From Pseudomonas viridiflava (GTDB lineage Bacteria; Pseudomonadota; Gammaproteobacteria; Pseudomonadales; Pseudomonadaceae), in contig NZ_UTIQ01000327.1 in assembly GCF_900582625.1 (NCBI RefSeq), positions 434,001-498,000 of the forward strand: a stretch of 64,000 bases of DNA, given 5' to 3'. How positions within the stretch are numbered: position 1 is the stretch's first letter; every line of letters begins with the position of its first letter. Positions 16,899-24,477 of this stretch are shown piece after piece. Under the pieces are notes generated by a model, which had not been told where the DNA came from, searched no databases, and saw only the letters and a program-made list of their open reading frames with translations. The position numbers and the translations under genes are program-made.

Positions 16899-18176
16899 AT
16901 GAAACACGCCTGGTTCAAGACCACCCTAGCCCTGACTATTTCTGCCGCTTCCAGCTACTCCCTGGCTGGCGGTTTTGCCCTTAACGAACAAAGTGTCAGC
17001 GGCATGGGTTCTTCCTTCGCCGGGCGCTCCTCCTCGGCCGAAGATGCGACCACCTTGTTCGGCAACCCTGCCGGCATGTCGCGCCTCAAGCGCCAGGAAG
17101 TCAGCGTTGGCGCGGCGGCCATCTCGGCCAAAACCGACATCAAGCACGCCAGCGGTTCCACTTCCGGCAGCAACGACGGCGACATGGTGCCGTTCACTGC
17201 CGTGCCCATGGGCTACTACGTGAACCCGGTGAATGAGCAATGGGCGTTTGGCGTCGGCGTGTACGCCCCGTTCGGCCTGATCACTGACTACGAAGGCGAT
17301 TTCCAGGGCCGTAAGTTCGGCGACTACAGCGAAGTGAAAGTGGTCACCGTGCAGCCGACCGTAAGCTTCCGTGTGAACGACGAGTTGTCGGTGGGTTTCG
17401 GCCCAACCATCAACCGCATCAGCGGCAAACTGGAAAGCGCAGTTTCCGGCGTTCCGGGCCTGGACCCTCGCGAGAGCAACGTGGAAGTCAAAGGTGACGA
17501 CACGGCCATTGGTTACAACATCGGCGTGCTGTACGAATTCACGCCGCAAACCCGGGCCGGTCTCACGTATCACTCGAAAGTGAAATACAAGCTGGAAGGT
17601 GACACGAAAGTCACCGGCGACAACCTGGTTCTCGGTGCGATTGGCGCCTATGGCAAATACGATGCTTCGCTCGACCTGACCACGCCGGAATCGGTCGACG
17701 CCTCGATCACCCACGAAATCGACAGCGCCTGGACGGTGTACGCCGGCAGCACCTGGACTCGCTGGAGCCGCCTGAAAGAAATCGTTGTAGAAAACGATGG
17801 CGTTCCTGCCGGTCGTGCGTCCGCTTCGTTCTCCACCATTACCGAAGAACAAAACTGGCACGACACCTGGGGTTACGCCGTGGGCACCGCCTACAAGCTG
17901 AACCCGCAATGGACAGTGCGCGCCGGTCTGGCCTTCGACCAAAGCCCGACTAACAACGAAAACCGCTCGCCGCGCATTCCTACCGGCGACCGTACTGCTG
18001 TCAGCTTCGGTGTAGGTTGGAATCCGACTCAAGACCTGACCGTTGACCTGGCCTACTCCTACCTGTGGGAAGAAGACACCAAAGTCAACGACACCGACCC
18101 GGCGAAAGGCTCGTACCGCGCCACCTACGAAAACAGCGCCCACGGTTTCGGTACTCAGGTTTCGTACCGTTTCTGA
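16899..18176 (+). CDS. fadL: FadL-family outer-membrane long-chain fatty acid/hydrocarbon transporter
   Basis: 425 residues. A signal peptide (cleavage near residue 23, SLA-GG) is followed by GFALNEQSVSGMGSSFAGR, the FadL N-terminal hatch, and the hallmark NPA motif at 56-58 (LFGNPAGM). The rest is a 14-strand barrel ending in FGTQVSYRF with the C-terminal aromatic residue used for outer-membrane insertion. It takes up long-chain fatty acids or other hydrophobic compounds. A T-tailed terminator follows. Which FadL paralogue this is cannot be told. Confidence 0.92.
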   Translation: MKHAWFKTTLALTISAASSYSLAGGFALNEQSVSGMGSSFAGRSSSAEDATTLFGNPAGMSRLKRQEVSVGAAAISAKTDIKHASGSTSGSNDGDMVPFTAVPMGYYVNPVNEQWAFGVGVYAPFGLITDYEGDFQGRKFGDYSEVKVVTVQPTVSFRVNDELSVGFGPTINRISGKLESAVSGVPGLDPRESNVEVKGDDTAIGYNIGVLYEFTPQTRAGLTYHSKVKYKLEGDTKVTGDNLVLGAIGAYGKYDASLDLTTPESVDASITHEIDSAWTVYAGSTWTRWSRLKEIVVENDGVPAGRASASFSTITEEQNWHDTWGYAVGTAYKLNPQWTVRAGLAFDQSPTNNENRSPRIPTGDRTAVSFGVGWNPTQDLTVDLAYSYLWEEDTKVNDTDPAKGSYRATYENSAHGFGTQVSYRF

Positions 18177-18194
18177 TTGTTGGTCGTAACACCA

Positions 18195-18231
18195 AACCAC
18201 CGTGCTCTTAGCGAGGGCGGTGGTTTTTTTA
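18195..18231 (+). terminator. Rho-independent terminator after fadL
   Basis: AACCACCG pairs with CGGTGGTT (with an inner CTC/GAG pairing) and is followed by TTTTTTA, starting 19 bases after the fadL stop codon. Confidence 0.85.
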
Positions 18232-18253
18232 TGTCTTTCAGGCCGAGGGGCGT

Positions 18254-18360
18254 CGTCATTCCCGCGAGGGGGCGGCGGTCCGACACTTCGGAATCCATAG
18301 CGGGTCCGAGGACGCCTCTCCCTGCAAAACTCTGGATTCCCGCCTTCGAGGGAATGACGG
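18254..18360. repeat. Composite inverted repeat, ATTCCCGC family
   Basis: CGTCATTCCCGCGAG (18254-18268) faces GGATTCCCGCCTTCGAGGGA then ATGACGG (18334-18360). The centre carries GAATCCATAGCGGGTCCGAGG. It is related to the palindromes of the 1383-1699 array. Confidence 0.7.
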
Positions 18361-18511
18361 AGGTTGGGCTGAAGTTGACGCAGGACAACAGGACGAGAAG
18401 ACCGTACTGTTCGCGCCCCCCCACGCTTTACCCCCACATTCACACAACAAAACCTCCTTGGTCTTACCGCTCACCGCTCTATAATCGCGCCCTTGCGTGA
18501 TGGAGGCCTAC

Positions 18512-19591
18512 ATGAGCGCGATCCAAATCAAGTCCCCCGCCCTGACCCTTAAAGCCGGCAGCAAAGCCTTGGCGCGCATTCGTGAGCGTGGCTTGTCGCC
18601 AGCGGACGTTGGCATTTTGCCGGGCGCTGCGGGCGGTCCGAAGGCGTTGGGTATTCAGGGACTAGACCTGGCCCTGTTCGGCGATTGGCTGCCACGTGCC
18701 CCGCGTCAGCGCGCGCTGATCGGCGCTTCCATCGGTTCCTGGCGCTTCGCCAGTGCCTGCCTGCCCGACGCGGCGGCCGGCATTCAGCGCCTGGGCGAGC
18801 TGTACACCCAGCAGCGTTTCGCCAAGGGCGTGACCATGGCGCAAGTCACCCAGAGCTGCGTGCGCATGCTCGACGACTTGCTTGAAGGCCAGGACGAGCA
18901 CGTTCTCAATAATCCCCATTACAGCCTCAACATCATGGTGGTGCGCAGCCTTGGTCTGCTCGCCCACGACCGTCGTGGCGCGTTGGGGTTGGGGTTGTCG
19001 TCGGTAATCGGCAACAACCTGCTTGGCCGCCCGCGCCTGTCGCGCCATTTCGAGCGGGTGATTTTGCACGACGCCCGCAACCAGCCGCCGCTCAGCGCCC
19101 TCAGCGATTTCCCCTCGCGCTTGCTGCATCTGGATGTGAATAATTTGCGCCATGCCCTGCTCGCCTCGGGCTCCATTCCGATGGTCATGGAGGGCGTGCG
19201 CGACATTCCCGGCGCGGGCGTGGGCACTTACCGCGACGGCGGTTTACTCGATTACCACCTCGACCTGCCCTACAGCGGCGATGACGTGGTGCTGTATCCG
19301 CACTTCACCGACAAAGTCATTCCTGGCTGGTTCGACAAAGGCCTGCCGTGGCGCAAAGGCGACAACGTGCGGCTGCAAAACGTGTTGCTGCTGGCGCCCT
19401 CTCGCGAGTACCTGGCCAAACTGCCGTTCGGCAAACTGCCCGACCGCAAAGACTTCACCCGCTTTCTGGGCGATGACGCCGGGCGCGAACGCTACTGGCG
19501 CACTGCGATGGACGCGAGCCGGCGAATGGGCGATGAGTTTCTCGAACTGGTTGACGGCAACAAACTTGGCGAGCGCTTGCTGGCGCTGTAA
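18512..19591 (+). CDS. Patatin-like phospholipase/acyl hydrolase
   Basis: 359 residues. A patatin-type catalytic dyad is visible: nucleophile S73 in GASIGSW (G-x-S-x-G) and D242 in RDGG; the oxyanion glycine loop is GAAGGPK (38-44). NLRHALLASGSIPMVMEGV (about 211-229) is the usual segment before the Asp. It is expected to hydrolyse acyl esters of lipids. ATG 18512 has GGAGG five bases upstream, preferred over ATG 18500. No signal peptide, so cytoplasmic or peripheral. The next gene, another hydrolase, starts 41 bases later and is likely in the same operon. Confidence 0.88.
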   Translation: MSAIQIKSPALTLKAGSKALARIRERGLSPADVGILPGAAGGPKALGIQGLDLALFGDWLPRAPRQRALIGASIGSWRFASACLPDAAAGIQRLGELYTQQRFAKGVTMAQVTQSCVRMLDDLLEGQDEHVLNNPHYSLNIMVVRSLGLLAHDRRGALGLGLSSVIGNNLLGRPRLSRHFERVILHDARNQPPLSALSDFPSRLLHLDVNNLRHALLASGSIPMVMEGVRDIPGAGVGTYRDGGLLDYHLDLPYSGDDVVLYPHFTDKVIPGWFDKGLPWRKGDNVRLQNVLLLAPSREYLAKLPFGKLPDRKDFTRFLGDDAGRERYWRTAMDASRRMGDEFLELVDGNKLGERLLAL

Positions 19592-19632
19592 AAACGCACA
19601 GGGAAACTTCCGAGCAATACCAAGGACCGGTC

Positions 19633-20460
19633 ATGAAGCTTGCAGTTGCCATCATTCACGGCATTGGCACACAACCCGCGCAGTTCAACAGCGACGGTTA
19701 CCACGTATTCGCTCAGGGCCTGATCAGTCAGCTGCGCTTGCGCCTCGGCGATCAGGCGGACCAAGTGGCATTTCAGAGCCTGTACTGGGCCGACGTGCTG
19801 GATGACCGCGAATTTGCCTACCTGGAAAAGCTCAAAGCCGAGCCGGTGACGTGGCGCTGGCTGCGCCGTGCGGTCACGCTTTTTCTCGGCGATGCCAGCG
19901 GCTATCGCAAGGTCAGCGAAGCGTACGACACCACCTACCAACAAGTGCACCAAACGGTGCGTCAGGGCCTGCAAGCGCTGCGCGCCAAGGTGGACGCCGA
20001 CACGCCGCTGGTGGTGTTGGCGCACTCGCTGGGTGGACATATTTTTTCCAATTACGCCTGGGACCAACAGCAGCTGAATGCCACGCCCAGTTGCCCACTG
20101 GACCCCTTCCTGGGCTTGGAAACCCTGGCGGGGCTGATCACCTTTGGCTGCAATATTCCGCTGTTCACCTTCGCCTATAACCCGGTGCTGCCGATTCGCT
20201 TTCCTGGCAATTGCCTGAGCCCGACCGTGCGCGAACGGGCGCGCTGGCTTAACCTTTATGCACCGGCGGATGCACTGGGCTATCCCTTGCGTCCGCTGCC
20301 GAACTACGCCGACGTGGTGTACGAAGACCGTGCCATGGCCGTAGGGCCCTGGTACAAACGGCACACCCCTTTGAGTCATATGGAGTATTGGAACGATGGT
20401 GGCTTTCACACCTATGTGGCGGATTATCTGCATCAGCTGCTGCCTGCTTGCAGCGACTGA
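19633..20460 (+). CDS. Alpha/beta-hydrolase-like protein
   Basis: 275 residues, no signal peptide. MKLAVAIIHGIG is a strand followed by an HG oxyanion turn, and VVLAHSLGGHIFSNYA holds nucleophile S132 in an H-S-L-G-G elbow; a late His (HTPLSHMEYW region) may complete the triad. A hydrophobic stretch at about 155-180 (LETLAGLITFGCNIPLFTFA) could be a lid or membrane-associating segment. It lies between the patatin and the DUF5329 gene, overlapping the latter by 65 bases, so the three are probably co-transcribed. The substrate is unknown. Confidence 0.8.
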   Translation: MKLAVAIIHGIGTQPAQFNSDGYHVFAQGLISQLRLRLGDQADQVAFQSLYWADVLDDREFAYLEKLKAEPVTWRWLRRAVTLFLGDASGYRKVSEAYDTTYQQVHQTVRQGLQALRAKVDADTPLVVLAHSLGGHIFSNYAWDQQQLNATPSCPLDPFLGLETLAGLITFGCNIPLFTFAYNPVLPIRFPGNCLSPTVRERARWLNLYAPADALGYPLRPLPNYADVVYEDRAMAVGPWYKRHTPLSHMEYWNDGGFHTYVADYLHQLLPACSD

Positions 20461-20770
20461 AACCCACGCAGCACTAAGCGCGCAGAGCCGTGGCGAAGTA
20501 GACAAATTGCTGGTGTTCGTCGAGAACAGCGGCTGCAGTTTTATCCGCAACGGCAGTGCTTACGACGGTAAGGAAGCGCGCATGCACCTGCAGCAGAAGC
20601 TCGACTACTTGGAAAACAAAGGCCTGGTCGACAGCAGCGAAGACTTCATCAAACGCGCGGCTACCGGCAGCAGCATCAGCGGCAAAGCCTACAGCGTCGA
20701 CTGCAACGGCCAGCAACAGCCGTCGGCCGATTGGTTGAATGGGGAATTGCAGCGGATTCGCACGCCCTGA
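20396..20770 (+). CDS. DUF5329 family exported protein
   Basis: 124 residues: signal peptide (about 1-25, ISCCLLAATETHA), then a small mature domain with SRGEVDKLLVFVENSGCSFIRNG and C-terminal WLNGELQRI, features I associate with DUF5329 (YfeK-like) periplasmic proteins of unknown function. The start at ATG 20396 (GGAG ten bases upstream) overlaps the previous gene in another frame; ATG 20414 would give a shorter but still valid signal peptide. Two cysteines remain in the mature part. Confidence 0.78.
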   Translation: MVAFTPMWRIICISCCLLAATETHAALSAQSRGEVDKLLVFVENSGCSFIRNGSAYDGKEARMHLQQKLDYLENKGLVDSSEDFIKRAATGSSISGKAYSVDCNGQQQPSADWLNGELQRIRTP

Positions 20771-20780
20771 CCGAGTTGAA

Positions 20781-20875
20781 AACCCTCACCCCAGCCCTCT
20801 CCCGCAAGCGGGCAGAGGGAGCGGAACGTGGCGGCTTGCTTAAAAACCCCGTCGTTCCCGCGCAGGCGGGAACCC
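20781..20875. repeat. Two intergenic repeats: AG-rich CCCTCACCCC element and ATTCCCGC-type palindrome
   Basis: 20781-20820 holds an AACCCTCACCCCAGCCCTCT element ending in a CCCGCAAGCGGG palindrome, like those at 53217-53470. 20851-20875 holds GTCGTTCCCGCGCAGGCGGG then AACCC, a relative of the 1421 palindrome. They fill the gap between convergent transcripts; no T-tailed terminator is seen. Confidence 0.7.
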
Positions 20876-20895
20876 AGAATTTCGAGCCGAACGCA

Positions 20896-22074
20896 TTACT
20901 CCAGCTTCCCAGCCGGCCCAAAAAACTCGTAATGACACTGCGCCGCCGGCACACCCAAACCGCGCAAGCCGCGGTTCACGTGGGCCATAAACGGTTGCGG
21001 GCCGAGGAAGTAGGCGTCGAAGTCGCGGCTCTCGGGTAGCCACTGGGCCAAGCGCTCTTCGGTCAAAAAGCCCTGTTCAATGTGCTGGTCTTCTTCACGC
21101 GGCTCGCTGTAGCAGTAGAAGCGTTTGAGCTGCGGATAGTCCTGCGCCTTTGTCTCCAGCCACGCCTGAAACCCATGCACCCCGCCATGCCGTGCGCAAT
21201 GAATAAAGTGAATCTCGCGGCCACTGGGCAACGCCTGTTCCAACATGGCCAGGGCCGGGGTGATGCCAACGCCGGCGGTGATCAAGGCCAGCGGCTTGTC
21301 AGACGCCTGCAAGATAAACGCGCCCGCCGGTGGAAACAGTTCGAGGCTGTCGCCCACTTGCACCCGTTCGTGCAGGTAACCAGATACCCGCCCGCCTGGC
21401 TCACGCTTCACGCTGATGCGGTAGTCGCGCCCGTTCGGGGCGGCGGACAGCGAGTAATTGCGGCGCAAGTCATCGCCGTCGATTACCAGGCGCAAGCCGA
21501 TGTACTGGCCCGGCACGAAGTCCATCAGCGCCCCGCCGTCAGCCGGCACAAAGTAGAAGGAAGTGATCTCTTCGCTCTCCGCTTCTTTACGCGCCAGGCG
21601 GAATTGCCGACCACCGCGCCAGCCGCCTTCAGCCTGCTCGCTGGCGCTGTACATGTTTTCTTCAATGCCCATAAGCAGGTTCGACAATTGCCCGTACGCG
21701 GCAGCCCAGGCATCGATCACCTCGTCGGTCGCCACTTGCGCGCCCAGTACTTCGCGAATGGCGTTGAGCAGGCACGTGCCGACGATGGGGTAATGCTCGG
21801 GAAGAATCTGCAGCGCCACGTGCTTGTTCACGATCTGCCCCACCAGCGGCCCCAGGGCTTCCAGGCGGTCGATAAACTTGGCGTACATCAGCACCGCATT
21901 GGCCAGCGCCCGGGCTTGCGCACCACTGGCTTGGTGGGTTTGGTTGAACAGCGGGCGCACCTGCGGATAGTCGCGCAGCATGGTGTCGTAGAAATGCGTG
22001 GTCAGCGCTTCGCCGCCAGATTCGAGCAGCGGCACGGTGGCTTTGATCAAAGCGGTTTGCGGGGCAGTGAGCAT
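20896..22074 (-). CDS. hmp: Flavohemoprotein, nitric oxide dioxygenase
   Basis: 392 residues; converts NO and O2 to nitrate with NAD(P)H in the cytoplasm (called fhp in P. aeruginosa). Globin domain 1-140 has Tyr B10 (Y29), Gln E7 (Q53) and proximal His (H85), numbering as in E. coli Hmp. The reductase domain has RNYSLS (205-210, FAD), GVGITP (268-273, NAD) and a C-terminal GPQPFMAHV segment. ATG 22074 is used (AGGAAAG upstream) rather than the longer frame to 22131. Divergent from the norR-type activator with three operators between; a sigma-54-like element lies at 22119-22135. Confidence 0.97.
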   Translation of the reverse strand: MLTAPQTALIKATVPLLESGGEALTTHFYDTMLRDYPQVRPLFNQTHQASGAQARALANAVLMYAKFIDRLEALGPLVGQIVNKHVALQILPEHYPIVGTCLLNAIREVLGAQVATDEVIDAWAAAYGQLSNLLMGIEENMYSASEQAEGGWRGGRQFRLARKEAESEEITSFYFVPADGGALMDFVPGQYIGLRLVIDGDDLRRNYSLSAAPNGRDYRISVKREPGGRVSGYLHERVQVGDSLELFPPAGAFILQASDKPLALITAGVGITPALAMLEQALPSGREIHFIHCARHGGVHGFQAWLETKAQDYPQLKRFYCYSEPREEDQHIEQGFLTEERLAQWLPESRDFDAYFLGPQPFMAHVNRGLRGLGVPAAQCHYEFFGPAGKLE

Positions 22075-22118
22075 GAGTTCTTTCCTGGGCTGTGGTAGGG
22101 TTTTTCGCGAGCTCACCA

Positions 22119-22135
22119 TTTCAGTTTTCATGCCA
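22119..22135 (-). promoter_or_regulatory. Candidate sigma-54 promoter for hmp
   Basis: Minus strand TGGCATGAAAACTGAAA compared with TGGCACG-N4-TTGCW: 9 of 12 fixed positions match and the GG is right, but the -12 GC is GA. Spacing to the hmp start leaves about 35 bases of leader, and the NorR-type sites lie 45-100 bases upstream, as for an enhancer-driven promoter. Confidence 0.4.
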
Positions 22136-22177
22136 GCTTATTAGCCCTTTATTTTCAATGACTTACCTATACTTAAA

Positions 22178-22188
22178 GTCGTTATGAC
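22178..22188. promoter_or_regulatory. NorR-type operator 1
   Basis: GTCGTTATGAC, matching the GT-N7-AC core known for NorR binding. First of three sites between hmp and the activator gene. Confidence 0.75.
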
Positions 22189-22192
22189 ACGA

Positions 22193-22203
22193 GTCGATAT
22201 GAC
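22193..22203. promoter_or_regulatory. NorR-type operator 2
   Basis: GTCGATATGAC, one base different from sites 1 and 3, its start 15 bases from the start of site 1. Confidence 0.75.
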
Positions 22204-22212
22204 TCAAAGAGG

Positions 22213-22223
22213 GTCGTTATGAC
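22213..22223. promoter_or_regulatory. NorR-type operator 3, overlapping the activator start codon
   Basis: GTCGTTATGAC, identical to site 1, its start 20 bases from the start of site 2. The ATG of the activator gene lies inside it, so binding here could also repress or tune the activator's own expression. Confidence 0.65.
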
Positions 22224-23772
22224 CGCCACTTCGCTGCTCAATGCCTTTCTACCTCTGGTGGCCGATCTGTCACGTGAACTGCCGGAGAGCGAGCGTTACC
22301 GCCGTTTGCTCGACGCCCTGCGCGACCTGTTGCCGTGCGACGCCACTGCGCTATTGCGCCTGGAAGGCGAGCAGCTGGTGCCCCTGGCCGTTCATGGTTT
22401 AAGCGCCGACACGCTCGGACGACGCTTCAAAGTGGCGGAGCACCCGCGTTTAAAAGCGCTGCTGGAAAACCGCGAGCCCACACACTTCGCCGCCGACAGC
22501 GATTTGCCCGACCCGTATGACGGCTTGGTTGAAGGCGTGCACGGCCATCTGGAAGTGCACGACTGCATGGGCTGCTCGCTGTACCTCGACGACCGTCCGT
22601 GGGGCGTATTGACGCTCGACGCGCTGGACGCCGCCTGCTTTAGCCCTGCCGATTTGAACACCTTGGCGGCCTTTTCCAGCTTGGCGGCGGCAACGGTGAA
22701 AGCCGGCGAGCGCATCAGCCATCTGGCCCGCGATGCCCACGACCAACACCAACTCGCCGAGGTCTACAAACAGGCGGCGGCCCAGGCGCAGACCAAGGAA
22801 ATGATCGGCCAGAGCGCGGCCCACAAGCGTTTAGTGGAAGAGATCGCGGTGGTTGGGAATAGCGAGCTGAGCGTGTTGATCAGCGGCGAAACCGGTGTCG
22901 GCAAAGAGTTGGTGGCCCAGGCCATTCACGCCCAGTCACCGCGCGCCAAGGCGCCGATGATCAGCCTCAATTGCGCCGCCTTGCCGGAAACCCTGGTGGA
23001 GAGCGAGCTGTTCGGCCACGTGCGTGGCGCGTTTTCCGGCGCGGTAAACGAGCGGCGCGGCAAATTCGAACTGGCCGATGGCGGCACGTTGTTTCTCGAT
23101 GAAGTCGGTGAACTGCCGCTGCCGGTGCAGGCCAAGTTGCTGCGGGTGCTGCAGAGCGGGCAACTGCAACGGGTGGGGTCTGACAAAGAGCACCACGTGA
23201 ATGTGCGGGTGCTGGCGGCAACTAACCGCGACCTGGCCGAAGAAGTGCGCGCCGGTCGTTTTCGCGCCGACCTTTATCACCGCTTGAGCGTGTATCCGCT
23301 GCGCGTGCCGCCGTTGCGCGAACGGGGCCGCGATGTGTTGCTGCTTGCCGGGTTTTTCCTCGAAGACAACCGTCCGCGCCTGGGCTTGCGCAGCCTGCGC
23401 CTGGCGGCCGATGCGCAGGCGGCCTTGCTGGCCTACGGCTGGCCGGGCAATGTGCGCGAGTTGGAGCATCTGATCGGCCGCGCCTCGCTCAAAGCGCTGG
23501 CAGCGTGCCGCGAACGGCCGCGAATTCTCAGCCTCAACGCCGCCGACCTGGCCTTGCCCGACGCCCAGCCGGCTGCGCTGGGCCAGACCTTGGAAGTGCC
23601 AGCTGAGGGCGCGGTGGGCGATTTACGCCAGCACCTCGACGACTATCAACGCCAACTGATCAGCGCCTGCCTGGCGCGTCATCAGGGAAGTTGGGCCGGC
23701 GCGGCGCGGGAGCTGGGCCTGGACCGCGCCAACCTCAATCGGTTGGCCAAGCGCCTGAACCTGAAGGCGTAA
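22219..23772 (+). CDS. norR: NorR/FhpR-type sigma-54-dependent NO-responsive activator
   Basis: 517 residues. N-terminal GAF domain (about 15-170) senses NO at a mononuclear iron; HDCMG with C116 corresponds to the Cys ligand region of E. coli NorR. The AAA+ domain has Walker A GETGVGKE (223-230), the sigma-54 contact loop as GAFSGA (270-275, usual GAFTGA) and Walker B GTLFLDEVGELP (289-300). A Fis-type helix-turn-helix closes the protein (QGSWAGAARELGLDRANLNR). It is divergent from hmp, the same pair as fhpR/fhp in P. aeruginosa, so hmp is the expected target; FhpR is an equally good name. Confidence 0.94.
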   Translation: MTATSLLNAFLPLVADLSRELPESERYRRLLDALRDLLPCDATALLRLEGEQLVPLAVHGLSADTLGRRFKVAEHPRLKALLENREPTHFAADSDLPDPYDGLVEGVHGHLEVHDCMGCSLYLDDRPWGVLTLDALDAACFSPADLNTLAAFSSLAAATVKAGERISHLARDAHDQHQLAEVYKQAAAQAQTKEMIGQSAAHKRLVEEIAVVGNSELSVLISGETGVGKELVAQAIHAQSPRAKAPMISLNCAALPETLVESELFGHVRGAFSGAVNERRGKFELADGGTLFLDEVGELPLPVQAKLLRVLQSGQLQRVGSDKEHHVNVRVLAATNRDLAEEVRAGRFRADLYHRLSVYPLRVPPLRERGRDVLLLAGFFLEDNRPRLGLRSLRLAADAQAALLAYGWPGNVRELEHLIGRASLKALAACRERPRILSLNAADLALPDAQPAALGQTLEVPAEGAVGDLRQHLDDYQRQLISACLARHQGSWAGAARELGLDRANLNRLAKRLNLKA

Positions 23773-23876
23773 CGCACTTCCTGACCGGCGAGACAAGCTC
23801 GCTATGGGTAAAGCCCAGGCCGAACTGCTAGACTCGCCGGCTGTTTTTGCCGCCCCCTTTCTCAGAGCGTTACGCC

Positions 23877-24233
23877 GTGGAACTGTTTAAAGAATTCATC
23901 TTCGAAGCCGCACACCGTCTGCCTCACGTGCCTGATGGGCACAAATGCGGACGCCTGCACGGCCACTCCTTCCGCGTTGCCATTTACATCGAAGGCGACG
24001 TCGATCCCTACACTGGTTGGATCCGCGACTTCTCCGAAATCAAAGCCATCTTCAAGCCGCTGTATGAGCAGTTGGATCACAACTACCTCAACGACATTCC
24101 CGGCCTGGAAAACCCCACCAGCGAAGTGCTCAGCAAGTGGATCTGGCAACAGCTCAAACCCCTGCTGCCCGAACTGTCGCGCGTGCGCATTCACGAAACC
24201 TGCACCAGCGGCTGCGAATACCGCGGCGATTGA
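23877..24233 (+). CDS. queD: 6-carboxy-5,6,7,8-tetrahydropterin synthase (QueD/PTPS)
   Basis: 118 residues. Makes 6-carboxytetrahydropterin from dihydroneopterin triphosphate in queuosine/7-deazapurine synthesis. Zinc ligands H13, H28 and H30 (AAHRLP, RLHGH) and catalytic C24 (HKCGR) are all present; YEQLDHNYLND and a late HETCTSGCEY motif complete the T-fold site. The GTG at 23877 (MELFKEFIFEAAH) is chosen because family members start there, although the frame is open ten codons further. From memory this gene follows fhpR in P. aeruginosa too. Confidence 0.94.
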   Translation: MELFKEFIFEAAHRLPHVPDGHKCGRLHGHSFRVAIYIEGDVDPYTGWIRDFSEIKAIFKPLYEQLDHNYLNDIPGLENPTSEVLSKWIWQQLKPLLPELSRVRIHETCTSGCEYRGD

Positions 24234-24254
24234 TCAGCAGCGTCGGCGATCACC

Positions 24255-24473
24255 TGTAGGAGCGGCTTTAGCCGCGATGCTTTTAGATCAAGAGCATCGC
24301 GACTGAAGTCGCTCCCACAGGACATCGGCAACCACTGTGGGAGCGGCTTTAGCCGCGATGCTTTTAGATCAAGAGCATCGCGACTGAAGTCGCTCCCACA
24401 GGACATCGGCGACCACTGTGGGAGCGGCTTTAGCCGCGATGCTTTTTAGATCAAGAGCATTGCGACTGAGGGT
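24255..24473. repeat. Tandem REP array, 81-bp period, 2.7 copies
   Basis: Copies start at 24255, 24336 and 24417. Each is a head-to-head REP pair (GAGCGGCTTTAGCCGCGATG facing CATCGCGACTGAAGTCGCTC) plus a CCCACAGGACATCGGC spacer. The third copy is cut just before the DUF1329 gene end at 24478. The right arm (GACTGAAGTC) has drifted from perfect pairing in the same way in every copy, showing recent tandem duplication. Confidence 0.9.
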
Positions 24474-24477
24474 GCGA

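Noticed and set aside
16926..18443. 505-residue frame antisense to fadL
   Set aside because: Shadow of fadL, running into the downstream repeat; no start signal and no domain.
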